Assembly: GCA_965178525.1 (NCBI GenBank) | Contig: CBCXVS010000171.1 | Location: 1-16,514, forward strand | Direction: 5' to 3' | Length of the DNA: 16,514 nt | Origin: CBCXVS01 sp965178525 | GTDB taxonomy: Bacteria > Tectomicrobia > Entotheonellia > Entotheonellales > Entotheonellaceae | Shown: positions 6,062 through 13,770 of the stretch, piece after piece | How the letters are laid out: every line of letters starts with the position of its first letter | Position numbering within the stretch: position 1 is the stretch's first letter | The notes under the pieces: model-generated | Database searches by the model: none | The model's input: only the letters and a program-made list of their open reading frames with translations | Told to the model about the DNA's origin: nothing | Program-made: the position numbers and the translations under genes

Positions 6062-8162
6062 CATGATCTGGTCCTGTTACGCACGCCCTGGGGACAACGC
6101 CGTTTTGTGTGGCGAGGTGATTTCAACGCCCCGACACTCTTGCAGCGGTCGATGATCACGCCGGGATTGGAATGGGAAGTGGTTCAGGTTCTCGATAGCA
6201 TCACGCCGGCATCGGTGCACTACAACGCCAAATCGCACCGAGCCAAGACGCTACAGCGGGATGGCAAGACGTGGGGCGCCGTGCCACCCGAGCCACACGC
6301 GTTGGCCCACGCCGACGACCGCATGGAATGCTACAGTTGTCATCTCTCCTGGACCACAGCCTGTGCGGGGTGCCATTTGCCGGTCCAGGCCAATTGGAAA
6401 AAGACTATGCATCATTTTGGCGGGGAGCAAAGCCGTAATTGGACGTCGTACAACCCGCAGGTGATCCGGACCGACCAGTTTATCTTGGGCCGCCATGGCA
6501 CGGTGAAAGGCAACAAAATCGCGCCTGTGCGCTCCTCCAGCGCCTTGGTCTTGAGTTCAACCAATGCGAACCGCGAGCGCATTTACGTGCAGCCGCCGCC
6601 GCTCTCATCCGCCGGCTACAGCAGTCAGGCATTTAATCCCCATTTCCCGCATACGGTGCGGACGGCTGAGGCGAAGACTTGCACGGACTGCCATATCTCG
6701 TCAGCAAACAACAATAACGCCTGGCTGCAATCAGGTTCTGGGTCAAGGGAGTAACTTTGTCAACTTGATCGGCCGGCACGCCTGGGTCGCCGAGGGCCAC
6801 CACGGCTACGAAGCCGTGGCCGTGACGGAGTGGGATGAACCGCAGGCGGTCATCGGCAGTGATTTACACAAGTTGGCATACCCTGCCAACTATCGGCGGC
6901 ATGTCGAGCCGCACAAGCGCGAATTGCGCTCGACCGCCCGCGGCGTACCCGCCGCCCATCACCATCGCGCCAGCAATGTGCTGAAACTGCAACTACGCGG
7001 CGAATATCTCTATACCGCCAATGGGGCAGGCGGCTTTCGCGTCTTCGATGTGGCCAGCGTGGATAACAAAGGCTTTTCCGAGCGCACGGTAACCGCGCCA
7101 ATCTCGCCCTTAGGGCAGCGCACCTATGTGAAAACCCAATTCGCCACGGCCGTGGCCCTGCCGACAACGATGCCAGTCGATCCCACCCGCTGCTATCGGG
7201 AAGAACGCGGCAAGCCTCTCGACCCGGCACAACCCCTGCCCTCGGAGCCGTGCCGGCCGGAGAATCTGGAGCAGCGGATGCAGGAGCTATACCGCTATGC
7301 GTTCGTCAGCGATAAGTTTGAAGGGCTCATTGTCGTCAATGTCGACACCCTGGCGGACCGCGACCCGAAGAACAACTTCTTGCGCCGCGCCGTTACCTTT
7401 AACCCGGATGGCATCCTCGATGGCGCGGTCAATCTGACGCTTGCCGGCAATTACGCCTACGTGCTCGGTGCCCGTGGGCTGGTCGTCGTGCGCATCGACG
7501 AACCGCTGCAGCCACAGGTGGTGGCCGAAGTGGGCGCGCCCTTCCTCAGCCATCCGCGGGCTATCGAGATCCAATTCCGCTACGCCTTTGTGGTCGATGA
7601 CGCCGGGTTCAAAGTCCTGGATGTGACCTTTCCGGAACGTCCGCGTCCGGTGCCCCGAGCCGCCCTCGATCTGGACGAAGCGCACGACGTGTATGTGGCC
7701 CGCACGTATGCCTATGTCGCTGCGGGCAAGCAGGGCTTGGCGATGGTTGATATCGAGCAGCCGGAGCAGCCCGTCATCGATCAGGTCTACGACGCGAATG
7801 GGCACATGAATGACGTCCGCAGCGTGAAAGTCGGTTCGACCCATGCCAGCCTCTTTGCCTATGTGGCGGACGGCCGCCACGGGCTACGGGTTTTGCAGCT
7901 TACCTCACCCGCGCGAACCCCGGCGTATGCGGGGTTTAGCCCGCGCCCGGCTCCGAAGCTCATTGCCACCTATCGCACGCATGGCCCGGCTCTGGCCATT
8001 TCCAAGGGTTTGGACCGGGACCGAGCGGTCGATGAAAGCGGCAACCAGGTCAGCATCTTCGGCCGCCTGGGCTCGCGTCCCTTCACGCTTGAGGACATGC
8101 AGCGGTTGTATCTACGCAACGGTGAGATCTACACGGTGACCGATGCCTTGGATGGAGACTAG
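6062..8162 (+). pseudogene. Multihaem c-type cytochrome fused to a LVIVD-repeat propeller, 5'-truncated and frameshifted
   Basis: An exported electron-transfer protein is inferred. The frame is open from the IS boundary (H-D-L-V-L-L-R-T-P-W-G) with no proper start; GTG at 6107 is only an internal codon, so signal peptide and any earlier haems are missing. Haem motifs are CYSCH (6329-6343), CAGCH (6362-6376) and CTDCH (6680-6694). After N-N-N-N-A-W-L the frame stops at 6754, while the plus-one frame continues Q-V-L-G-Q-G-S-N-F-V-N-L to 8162; removing one base near 6731 joins them. The second part (about 470 residues) has repeated blades such as G-F-R-V-F-D-V, G-L-I-V-V-N-V, G-L-V-V-V-R-I, G-F-K-V-L-D-V and G-L-A-M-V-D-I, typical of LVIVD propellers. 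It converges with the other cytochrome gene, 12 bp apart. Confidence 0.75.
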
Positions 8163-8174
8163 TGGATAGTGGAT

Positions 8175-9573
8175 TCACGGCTGCGGGAAGAAACGATGCA
8201 ACGTTTGTATGTACATGGTCATCTGCTGGGAATCGTATTGCCCCGGATCATCCAAAGCCTCAAAAAGCCGATCGATCGCTTTTTGGATATCGGCGTTTTG
8301 CTCTCCTTTAACGTGTTTTTTGTAGGCAAGAAAAAGGGCATCGAGGCTCATGGCCGTTTGTTCTGCGACGCGTACGCCGCCTCCGGCAAGGCGTTTCCCA
8401 TCTTTGGAGATGTGGTGTAGCAGCTTGGAGACGAGTTGCGCATTAAACGTGACACCGGCCACCTGTGGCAGGAGCTGCTCGACTTGCTGCGCCACGCGCG
8501 TCGCCGCAACCGTAATTTTCTTTGCATCGGCTGTGCCAATCTTGGCCATGAGCTGCGCTAAGTCCGCGAGTTCTTGGTCCAACGCTTGTTGAGCTGCCGG
8601 TGCGGCGATCGCAGCTAAATGGCGAAAAACGAGATACCGTGACGCGTTCCACGGCGGAATACCCGCCACGCCCGCATATCCTCTGACTTGACGCCAACTC
8701 GCTTCCCATTCTTTCCCCGCTTGCAAGCGGCCGCGTTGTCCCCGCGTGTAATACGTCGAAGGCACGTTCTGTATGGGGTGATGGCAGGCAAAGCAGTCGA
8801 ACTCGGCAAACTCCGGCCAACTTGGCGCCGCAAGTTGTTTAGCCCGCAGGGCTAGCCGCTGCATGACGGCGCGTAAGGCCACGGCTTGGCCGATGCTCCA
8901 AGCCTGGGCGCCAAGCCACGGCTTGTCAGGTTGACGCCAATGAGGTGGCAACAACGCGGTAAAAGTATCGAGTTCGAAGATCAGATCCGGATGTCCCGCC
9001 GCAATCATGGCATGATCGACGCTTTTGGCGGCGTCGCCCACATGGCAGGACAGGCATTTTGTCGCGCGATCGAGCAAATTTTTGGTGTCATACATCCCAA
9101 CCTTCAATGCGGCCTCATACCCCCGGGTGATATGGGTTCCCAGCCAGCCTTCGGCGGGGCCATGACAAGCTTCACAACTGACGCCGTCTTCGATCTGGTA
9201 GTATGGTCCCTGCTGCTCCGACGGCATATAACGCATGGCAATCTAGGCACTTGGCGCTCTTCTCGGGTGGCTCAGGAAGGTTGAGAGACGACGCCATTTT
9301 GACCGGGCGCGTTTTCAGCAGGACGTCGTAGGCCTTGGCATGTTTGTCCTTGGTCAACCAGTGGGTATGTTCGCTCTGCCGAATCTGAATTTTTTCTGAC
9401 GGCGACTTAGGCGTGGCGCTGCCATGGCAGTTACTCGCGGCGCAAGAGCCAGCCCCAGTGTAAATATATGGTTGCGTGCTGGCGGAACTTTGTGTCTGAG
9501 CATAGGTGGTCCACAGCCATAGATCAACGCATATGAGCACAGGGAGGATGAGCACAACATAGAGGAAACGCAT
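8175..9573 (-). pseudogene. Multihaem c-type cytochrome (cytochrome c554-like), frameshifted
   Basis: A periplasmic electron carrier of about 466 residues if repaired. The N-terminus has a signal-peptide-like segment (R-F-L-Y-V-V-L-I-L-P-V-L-I) and GAGGAAG precedes the ATG by a few bases. Five haem attachment motifs are visible: CAASNCH (an unusual CX4CH), CLDCH, CEACH, CLSCH and CFACH. The frame opened at 9573 leaves the family just after C-L-D-C-H-A-L-Y; the next frame carries on P-S-E-Q-Q-G-P-Y-Y-Q-I-E-D-G-V-S. One extra base near 9229 explains this. The C-terminal half is helical, Ala/Gln-rich and lacks haems. A strong predicted promoter lies at 9618-9645. The break could be a sequencing error, because both parts are otherwise well preserved. 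Confidence 0.75.
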
Positions 9574-9617
9574 CTTTTCTTCCTCTGTAGCAGGGCGTCT
9601 CTCGTTCCTGGAAGGTC

Positions 9618-9645
9618 TTTATACTGCGTGTAGACGTATTGTCAA
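9618..9645 (-). promoter_or_regulatory. Predicted strong sigma70 promoter for the cytochrome gene
   Basis: On the minus strand a consensus TTGACA (plus 9640-9645) is followed after 16 bases by TATAAA (plus 9618-9623), about 45 bases before the cytochrome start codon. This is the closest match to consensus in the window. Confidence 0.65.
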
Positions 9646-9762
9646 GCACTTTTAGTATGGGAGGGTAGTGTGACGGCGAACAGGGCAGGAAAACCGCTGG
9701 CCCCAAAGGCGGCGTGGGCGGCAGGCATCATGTACCGCCCCGGTATCCGTATCCCTATCTTT

Positions 9763-10560
9763 TTATAGGTAATACCGCCAATCGTGGCTGGCATCGCCAA
9801 AGACCAGGAAGGAGGGGTTCAGAAATTCTTCTTTGGCATTGTACAGCAGGGGTTTGCCATCGGTGTCAACGACTTGTCCCCCGGCACTTTCGACAATGGC
9901 CTGGGCGGCGGCGGTGTCCCATTCGCAGGTAGGGCCGAGTCGCGGGTAGACATCCGCTTTCCCTTCGGCTACCAGACACAGCTTGATGGAGCTGCCCATC
10001 GGAACTAACTCGTGCTCGCCGAGATTGGCGAGAAAACGGTCCAATGAACTCCCGCGATGCGACCGGCTGCCCACGACCCGCACCCGGCCGGGCGTGAACG
10101 CACTGACGCGAATCGGCTGCGGCGTGCTGTCGGCATGCTGGACATAAGCGCCGGCGTTTTCGCAGCCAAAATAATCCGTGTCTTGGACCGGCACGTGCAC
10201 AACACCGAGCACGGCTTTGTGGCCGCGGATCAGGGCGATGTTGACGGTGAATTCGCCATTGCGGCTGATAAATTCTTTGGTGCCATCGAGTGGGTCAACC
10301 AACCAGTATTGCGGCCAGCGGGAGCGCTCCGCAAACGGCATCTCGGAGGATTCCTCCGACACAATGGGGATGTCGGGCGTGAGCCGGGTCAAGCCTTCGA
10401 CAATACACTGGTGTGATGCGAGGTCGGCTGCGGTCAGGGGCGATTGATCGTCTTTTTCTTCAACGGCGATGTCGCCTTGATAGATGTCGAGTATGCGCTC
10501 GCCGGCCTGACGCGCCAGTTGTTTGACCGGCTCGACCAGCTCCTGAAGATCGTAGGGCAT
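9763..10560 (-). CDS. cysQ: 3'(2'),5'-bisphosphate nucleotidase CysQ
   Basis: A 265-residue Mg-dependent, Li-sensitive phosphatase-family enzyme that hydrolyses 3'-phosphoadenosine 5'-phosphate to AMP, recycling the by-product of sulfate assimilation and sulfotransfer. Visible landmarks are D-D-Q-S-P-L-T-A-A-D near residue 45, I-V-S-E-E-S, the metal-binding V-D-P-L-D-G-T-K-E-F, the C-terminal E-W-D-T-A-A-A-Q-A-I, and A-G-G following it. The ATG at 10560 is chosen because AAGGAG stands 7 bases upstream; an in-frame ATG at 10638 lacks a good site and adds 26 non-family residues. It lies 189 bp upstream of the cytochrome gene on the same strand, but that gene has its own promoter. No other sulfur genes are nearby. 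It appears intact. Confidence 0.93.
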   Translation of the reverse strand: MPYDLQELVEPVKQLARQAGERILDIYQGDIAVEEKDDQSPLTAADLASHQCIVEGLTRLTPDIPIVSEESSEMPFAERSRWPQYWLVDPLDGTKEFISRNGEFTVNIALIRGHKAVLGVVHVPVQDTDYFGCENAGAYVQHADSTPQPIRVSAFTPGRVRVVGSRSHRGSSLDRFLANLGEHELVPMGSSIKLCLVAEGKADVYPRLGPTCEWDTAAAQAIVESAGGQVVDTDGKPLLYNAKEEFLNPSFLVFGDASHDWRYYL

Positions 10561-10685
10561 GCGGGGTCTCCTTAAAAATGATGCGGTGCATGGGATCTCT
10601 TGCCTACCAGATCTTACTCTATGGAAGCGGTTCGGCAAAACGTGTGGAGGCGTGCTGGCTGTACCGGGGGGATATTCTCTTCCTA

Positions 10686-10714
10686 TTGATCTGCCCGGCG
10701 AAACCCGCTAAGCT
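10686..10714 (+). promoter_or_regulatory. Possible promoter for the coiled-coil gene
   Basis: TTGATC at 10686-10691 and TAAGCT at 10709-10714 have 17-base spacing and lie about 65 bases before the start. The match is weak. The rest of 10561-10777 shows no gene. Confidence 0.3.
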
Positions 10715-10777
10715 CATGTTGTCTGTCCATGTGTCGAGGCACCCAGATCAACCGGACGGAGAGGATAACCCAGCCCT

Positions 10778-11176
10778 ATGGCCGCGACATTGGAAGAACG
10801 GATTGCTTACCTCGAAGGTAAAGTCGAAGAGTAAACGCGCCTCGGCGGCGATTTACGCGAGATAGTCATCCATATGGACCAGAAAGTGGACCGCTTCCGG
10901 GAGGAGTTGGCCAGTCGAATTGATGGATTAGACCAGAAGGCGGACCGCTTCCGGGACGAATTGGCCGGTCGAATTGATGGATTAGACCAGAAGGCGGACC
11001 GCTTCCGGGACGAATTGGCCAGTCGAATTGACGCAGCCAACGGCCGCATCGACGTAACCAACAGCCGCATTGACGCCCTCGATTAGAAGATGTCGCGACA
11101 ATTCACCTGGCTGGTCGGGCTCCAGGTTGCCATCCTGCTTGCGCTCATCGGTGCGTTGTTCAAACTCCTGCCCTAG
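10778..11176 (+). pseudogene. Coiled-coil, C-terminally membrane-anchored small protein with two in-frame stops
   Basis: A single frame of 132 sense-or-stop codons starts M-A-A-T-L-E-E-R-I-A-Y-L-E-G-K-V-E-E, is cut by TAA at 10832, resumes with three 18-residue repeats (D-Q-K-x-D-R-F-R-x-E-L-A-x-R-I-D-x-x) and a degenerate fourth, is cut again by TAG at 11084 (D-stop-K-M), and ends R-Q-F-T-W-L-V-G-L-Q-V-A-I-L-L-A-L-I-G-A with one transmembrane helix. The heptad-like acidic and basic pattern predicts a coiled coil standing on the membrane. From memory, intact relatives have E or H at the stop positions. The function of this family is unknown to me. An internal ATG at 10874 could still give a 70-residue soluble repeat peptide. 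Confidence 0.6.
10877..11038 (+). repeat. Three tandem 54-bp repeats in the coiled-coil gene
   Basis: Units at 10877-10930, 10931-10984 and 10985-11038 each encode 18 residues beginning D-Q-K. Units 2 and 3 are almost identical at DNA level, pointing to recent duplication or homogenisation despite the flanking nonsense codons. Confidence 0.85.
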
Positions 11177-11523
11177 ACCTGTGTATCGCACTTGAAACAT
11201 ACCCGTGGTAAGTGCCCGAACAAAACTAAATTCATATTTTTCCTCTGGAAAAACGATGTCGCTCATTTTGTCCAGGGACTTATATCCATCCAAGCGCTTT
11301 ACAGCCTTATCGTTTGTGCTCGATCCGCGCCGAGCGCCGCGGCCTCGCCTGACACCCGGTACCGAGCCGTCATGCATGAGTTGCTCGCGATGCGGACCTT
11401 CTGGTAGAATCCCCCCGTTTTGGCTCGCAATTTTACACTCGCTCTCCCGATTGGGGGTGAGGATTATTGAGCGTCTCATGACGGCACAGCGGCAGCCGCA
11501 CGTGCCGGGAGAGGATGGCAGCG
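11177..11523. other. Intergenic region upstream of purA
   Basis: No gene can be supported here. A minus-strand open frame (to 11479) contains a protein-like stretch (F-P-E-E-K-Y-E-F-S-F-V-R-A-L) at about 11205-11265 but has no start signal, no known family, and runs antisense into the coiled-coil gene. A possible purA promoter is TTGCTC at 11381 with TAGAAT at 11405 (18-base spacing). Confidence 0.35.
11381..11410 (+). promoter_or_regulatory. Possible promoter for purA
   Basis: TTGCTC at 11381-11386 and TAGAAT at 11405-11410, 18 bases apart. The -10 matches TATAAT at five of six positions; the -35 is weaker. The start codon lies about 113 bases downstream. Confidence 0.35.
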
Positions 11524-12828
11524 ATGAGTATAGCAGTCGTGTGTGGCACGAATTGGGGCGACGAAGGCAAGGGCCGGATGGTGGATTATCTGGCGCGAGA
11601 CGCCGATGCCGTCGTGCGCTATCAAGGCGGCAACAACGCCGGCCACACGGTCGTCAACGAGTTTGGCGCCTTTGCGCTGCATCTCATCCCGTCCGGCATC
11701 TTTAATCCGCGTGTCACCTGCATTCTCGGGCCGGGAACAGTGATCGATCTCGAAGCCCTCAATAAAGAAATCGAGAATCTCGAAGCGGCCCATATCAACT
11801 GCGATAACATTAAAATCTCGGACCGGGCCACGATCCTCTTTCCCTTTTACCGTGACGAAGACGCCTGGGAAGAGGAACGGCTTGGGGACAAAGCCTATGG
11901 CTCGACCAAAAACGGCATTGCCCCGGCCTACGGCGATCGGCATGTGAAAAAGGCATTGCGCGTCGGGGAGCTGCTTTATCCGGAGCAGTTCAAGGCGCAA
12001 TTGCAGCATATTGTCGCGTGGAAAAATCTCGTCGCCTCAGGCGTATTCAACCGCGAAGCCAGCGTCTCCTACACGACCATGACCGATTGGGCCTTTACCT
12101 TTGGCGAGAAGCTCAAGGACCGCATCTGCGATACCACGGAGCTGCTAGAAACGATGGCTGCTGCCGGCAAAAATATTTTGTTCGAGGCCCAACTCGGCGC
12201 CTTGCGCGACGTTTATTACGGCATCTACCCCTACACGACATCCTCGTGCTCGTTGGCCTCGTTCGCCCCAGTCGGCGGCGGACTTTTTAAGCAACGCATC
12301 GATCGTGTGGTCGGCGTCATGAAGGCATTTTCCACCTGTGTCGGCGAAGGCCCATTCGTGGCCGCCATGACGGATGAGGAAGCGAGTTCCCTACGCGAGA
12401 CCGCCATGGAATATGGCGCCACCACGGGCCGTCCACGCCGCATCGGCCATTTTGACGCCGTAGCCTCGCGTTTCGGTGCCGAGGTGCAGGGCGCCACGGA
12501 AATTGCCCTGACGAAGCTGGACAGTCTCTCCGGCCGTGAGCGCTTGCAGATTTGTACGCACTACGAGTACAACGGCGACCGCATGGCGCGCTTTCCGCTC
12601 AATCCGGTGTTGGATGCCGCCCGGCCGATCTATGCCGAGTGCGCTGGCTGGCTGGAAGACATTTCGGACTGCAGAAAATTTGAGGCTCTGCCGCCGACGG
12701 CGCAGCAGTATGTGTTGCAGATTGAGGACCTCGTCGCGTGTTATATCCGCTACATTTCGGTTGGCCCGGAGCGTAGCCAACTCATCGACCGCGGCCCGGC
12801 GTTGTCGTCACTCTCTTCCTGTCCCTAG
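11524..12828 (+). CDS. purA: Adenylosuccinate synthetase
   Basis: A 434-residue enzyme joining IMP and aspartate with GTP, the first committed step to AMP. The start at 11524 is preferred because GGAGAGG lies about 9 bases upstream; ATG at 11515 sits directly on that site. The N-terminal G-D-E-G-K-G loop places the catalytic acid at Asp13 and N-A-G-H-T places the catalytic base at His41, the same numbers as in E. coli. Also present are G-S-T-K-N-G-I-A-P-A-Y-G-D, the S-S switch after G-I-Y-P-Y-T-T, and the nucleotide-binding G-A-T-T-G-R-P-R-R and L-T-K-L-D. Departures from the usual enzyme are F-E-A-Q-L-G for F-E-G-A-Q-G, S-T-C-V-G-E-G-P-F-V-A-A-M for S-T-R-V-G-x-G-P-F-P-T-E-L, and G-G-N-N for G-G-H-N. 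The AKR-like gene follows by 42 bp. Confidence 0.9.
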   Translation: MSIAVVCGTNWGDEGKGRMVDYLARDADAVVRYQGGNNAGHTVVNEFGAFALHLIPSGIFNPRVTCILGPGTVIDLEALNKEIENLEAAHINCDNIKISDRATILFPFYRDEDAWEEERLGDKAYGSTKNGIAPAYGDRHVKKALRVGELLYPEQFKAQLQHIVAWKNLVASGVFNREASVSYTTMTDWAFTFGEKLKDRICDTTELLETMAAAGKNILFEAQLGALRDVYYGIYPYTTSSCSLASFAPVGGGLFKQRIDRVVGVMKAFSTCVGEGPFVAAMTDEEASSLRETAMEYGATTGRPRRIGHFDAVASRFGAEVQGATEIALTKLDSLSGRERLQICTHYEYNGDRMARFPLNPVLDAARPIYAECAGWLEDISDCRKFEALPPTAQQYVLQIEDLVACYIRYISVGPERSQLIDRGPALSSLSSCP

Positions 12829-12870
12829 ACAAGCGATCCTGGACCCTATGCAAATAGGAGGAGGCGCGTG

Positions 12871-13710
12871 ATGACTGGAGACTCTCTCTCCCAAGATCTT
12901 CACGAGAAGGTGATCCTCGGGCGCTCTGCGCTTCGGGTGTCACGGCTCGGTCTGGGCTCGTCGTTTGCCGCACCGACGGCCTCATACGAAGAGGCATTTG
13001 AACGGGGCGTGAACTACTTTTATTGGGGCACGTTTCGCCGGCAAGCCATGCGAGACGCGATTCGTACCCTGGCGCCAAAGCACCGCGAGCACCTTGTGAT
13101 CGTGCTGCAGAGCTACTCGCGTGTTGGCGCGCTACTAAGGCGCTCGATCGAGCGTGCGCTCGCCCATCTGGGGCTCGATTACGCCGACGTGCTGTTGCTC
13201 GGCTGGCACAGCTCGCCGCCCAGCGCACGAATTGTCGAGGTATCCCTGCGCCTCAAGGATCGTGGGCTCGTGCGCCACCTGGCGATTTCGGGCCACAAGC
13301 GCACGATGTTCCCCACATTGCTCGACGACCCGCGCTTTGCGATCTGGCACGTGCGCTACAATGCCGTGCACCGTGGGGCGGAACGCGAGATTTTTCCGCA
13401 CCTGGCGACGCGAAGCGTCGAGCACCGGCCGGGTCTGGTCACATTTACCACGACGCGCTGGGGGCATCTGTGCGACCCGAAGCGCACGCCACCGGGCGAA
13501 CGCACGCCGATGGGGACGGACTGCTATCGCTTTGCGCTCTCGCATCCGGCGGTCAATATCGCGCTCGCCGGTCCGAGCGATGCAGAGCAGATGACCCAGG
13601 CGCTGCGCGCGCTCGACCTCGGCCCGATGAACGATGAGGAACTCGCCTGGATGCGACGCGTGGGCGATCACATCTATGGCCGGAGTGCGGTGGCGGACGT
13701 GATGGATTGA
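12871..13710 (+). CDS. Aldo/keto-reductase-fold protein lacking the usual catalytic tetrad
   Basis: A 279-residue protein with AKR family sequence: L-G-R-S-A-L-R-V-S-R-L-G-L-G-S-S at the N-terminus, a middle L-D-Y-A-D-V-L-L-L-G-W-H, L-K-D-R-G-L-V-R-H-L-A-I-S-G, and a C-terminal P-A-V-N-I-A-L-A-G-P-S. Where the family normally shows G-x-N-x-x-D-T-A-x-x-Y-G it reads G-V-N-Y-F-Y-W-G-T-F-R-R, losing the Asp and apparently the Tyr, and the catalytic Lys strand reads V-I-V-L-Q-S-Y. A His remains. It may be a redox enzyme with another mechanism or a non-catalytic fold. The ATG at 12871 has AGGAGGAGG 6 bases upstream, better than the GTG at 12868. It is 42 bp after purA in the same direction, so probably co-transcribed. 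Confidence 0.82.
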   Translation: MTGDSLSQDLHEKVILGRSALRVSRLGLGSSFAAPTASYEEAFERGVNYFYWGTFRRQAMRDAIRTLAPKHREHLVIVLQSYSRVGALLRRSIERALAHLGLDYADVLLLGWHSSPPSARIVEVSLRLKDRGLVRHLAISGHKRTMFPTLLDDPRFAIWHVRYNAVHRGAEREIFPHLATRSVEHRPGLVTFTTTRWGHLCDPKRTPPGERTPMGTDCYRFALSHPAVNIALAGPSDAEQMTQALRALDLGPMNDEELAWMRRVGDHIYGRSAVADVMD

Positions 13711-13770
13711 GGGATCCAAAACGGTAGAATGCCTCCGGAACCCCGCCGGTTGAGATCGTCGCAGGTCGTC

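Noticed and set aside
9710..9762. Terminator after cysQ
   Set aside because: A GGGCGG/CCGCCC dyad can be drawn, but no T-run follows on the minus strand.
11205..11479. Protein-like stretch on the minus strand upstream of purA
   Set aside because: It has no start signal, no recognisable family and no conserved neighbour, so I do not call it a gene.
11476..12009. 177-codon minus-strand open frame across the purA start
   Set aside because: It is antisense to conserved PurA sequence and resembles no family.
12782..13719. Long overlapping frames on both strands of the AKR-like gene
   Set aside because: GC-rich coding sequence gives open frames in several registers; only the plus-strand frame has a ribosome site and family sequence.
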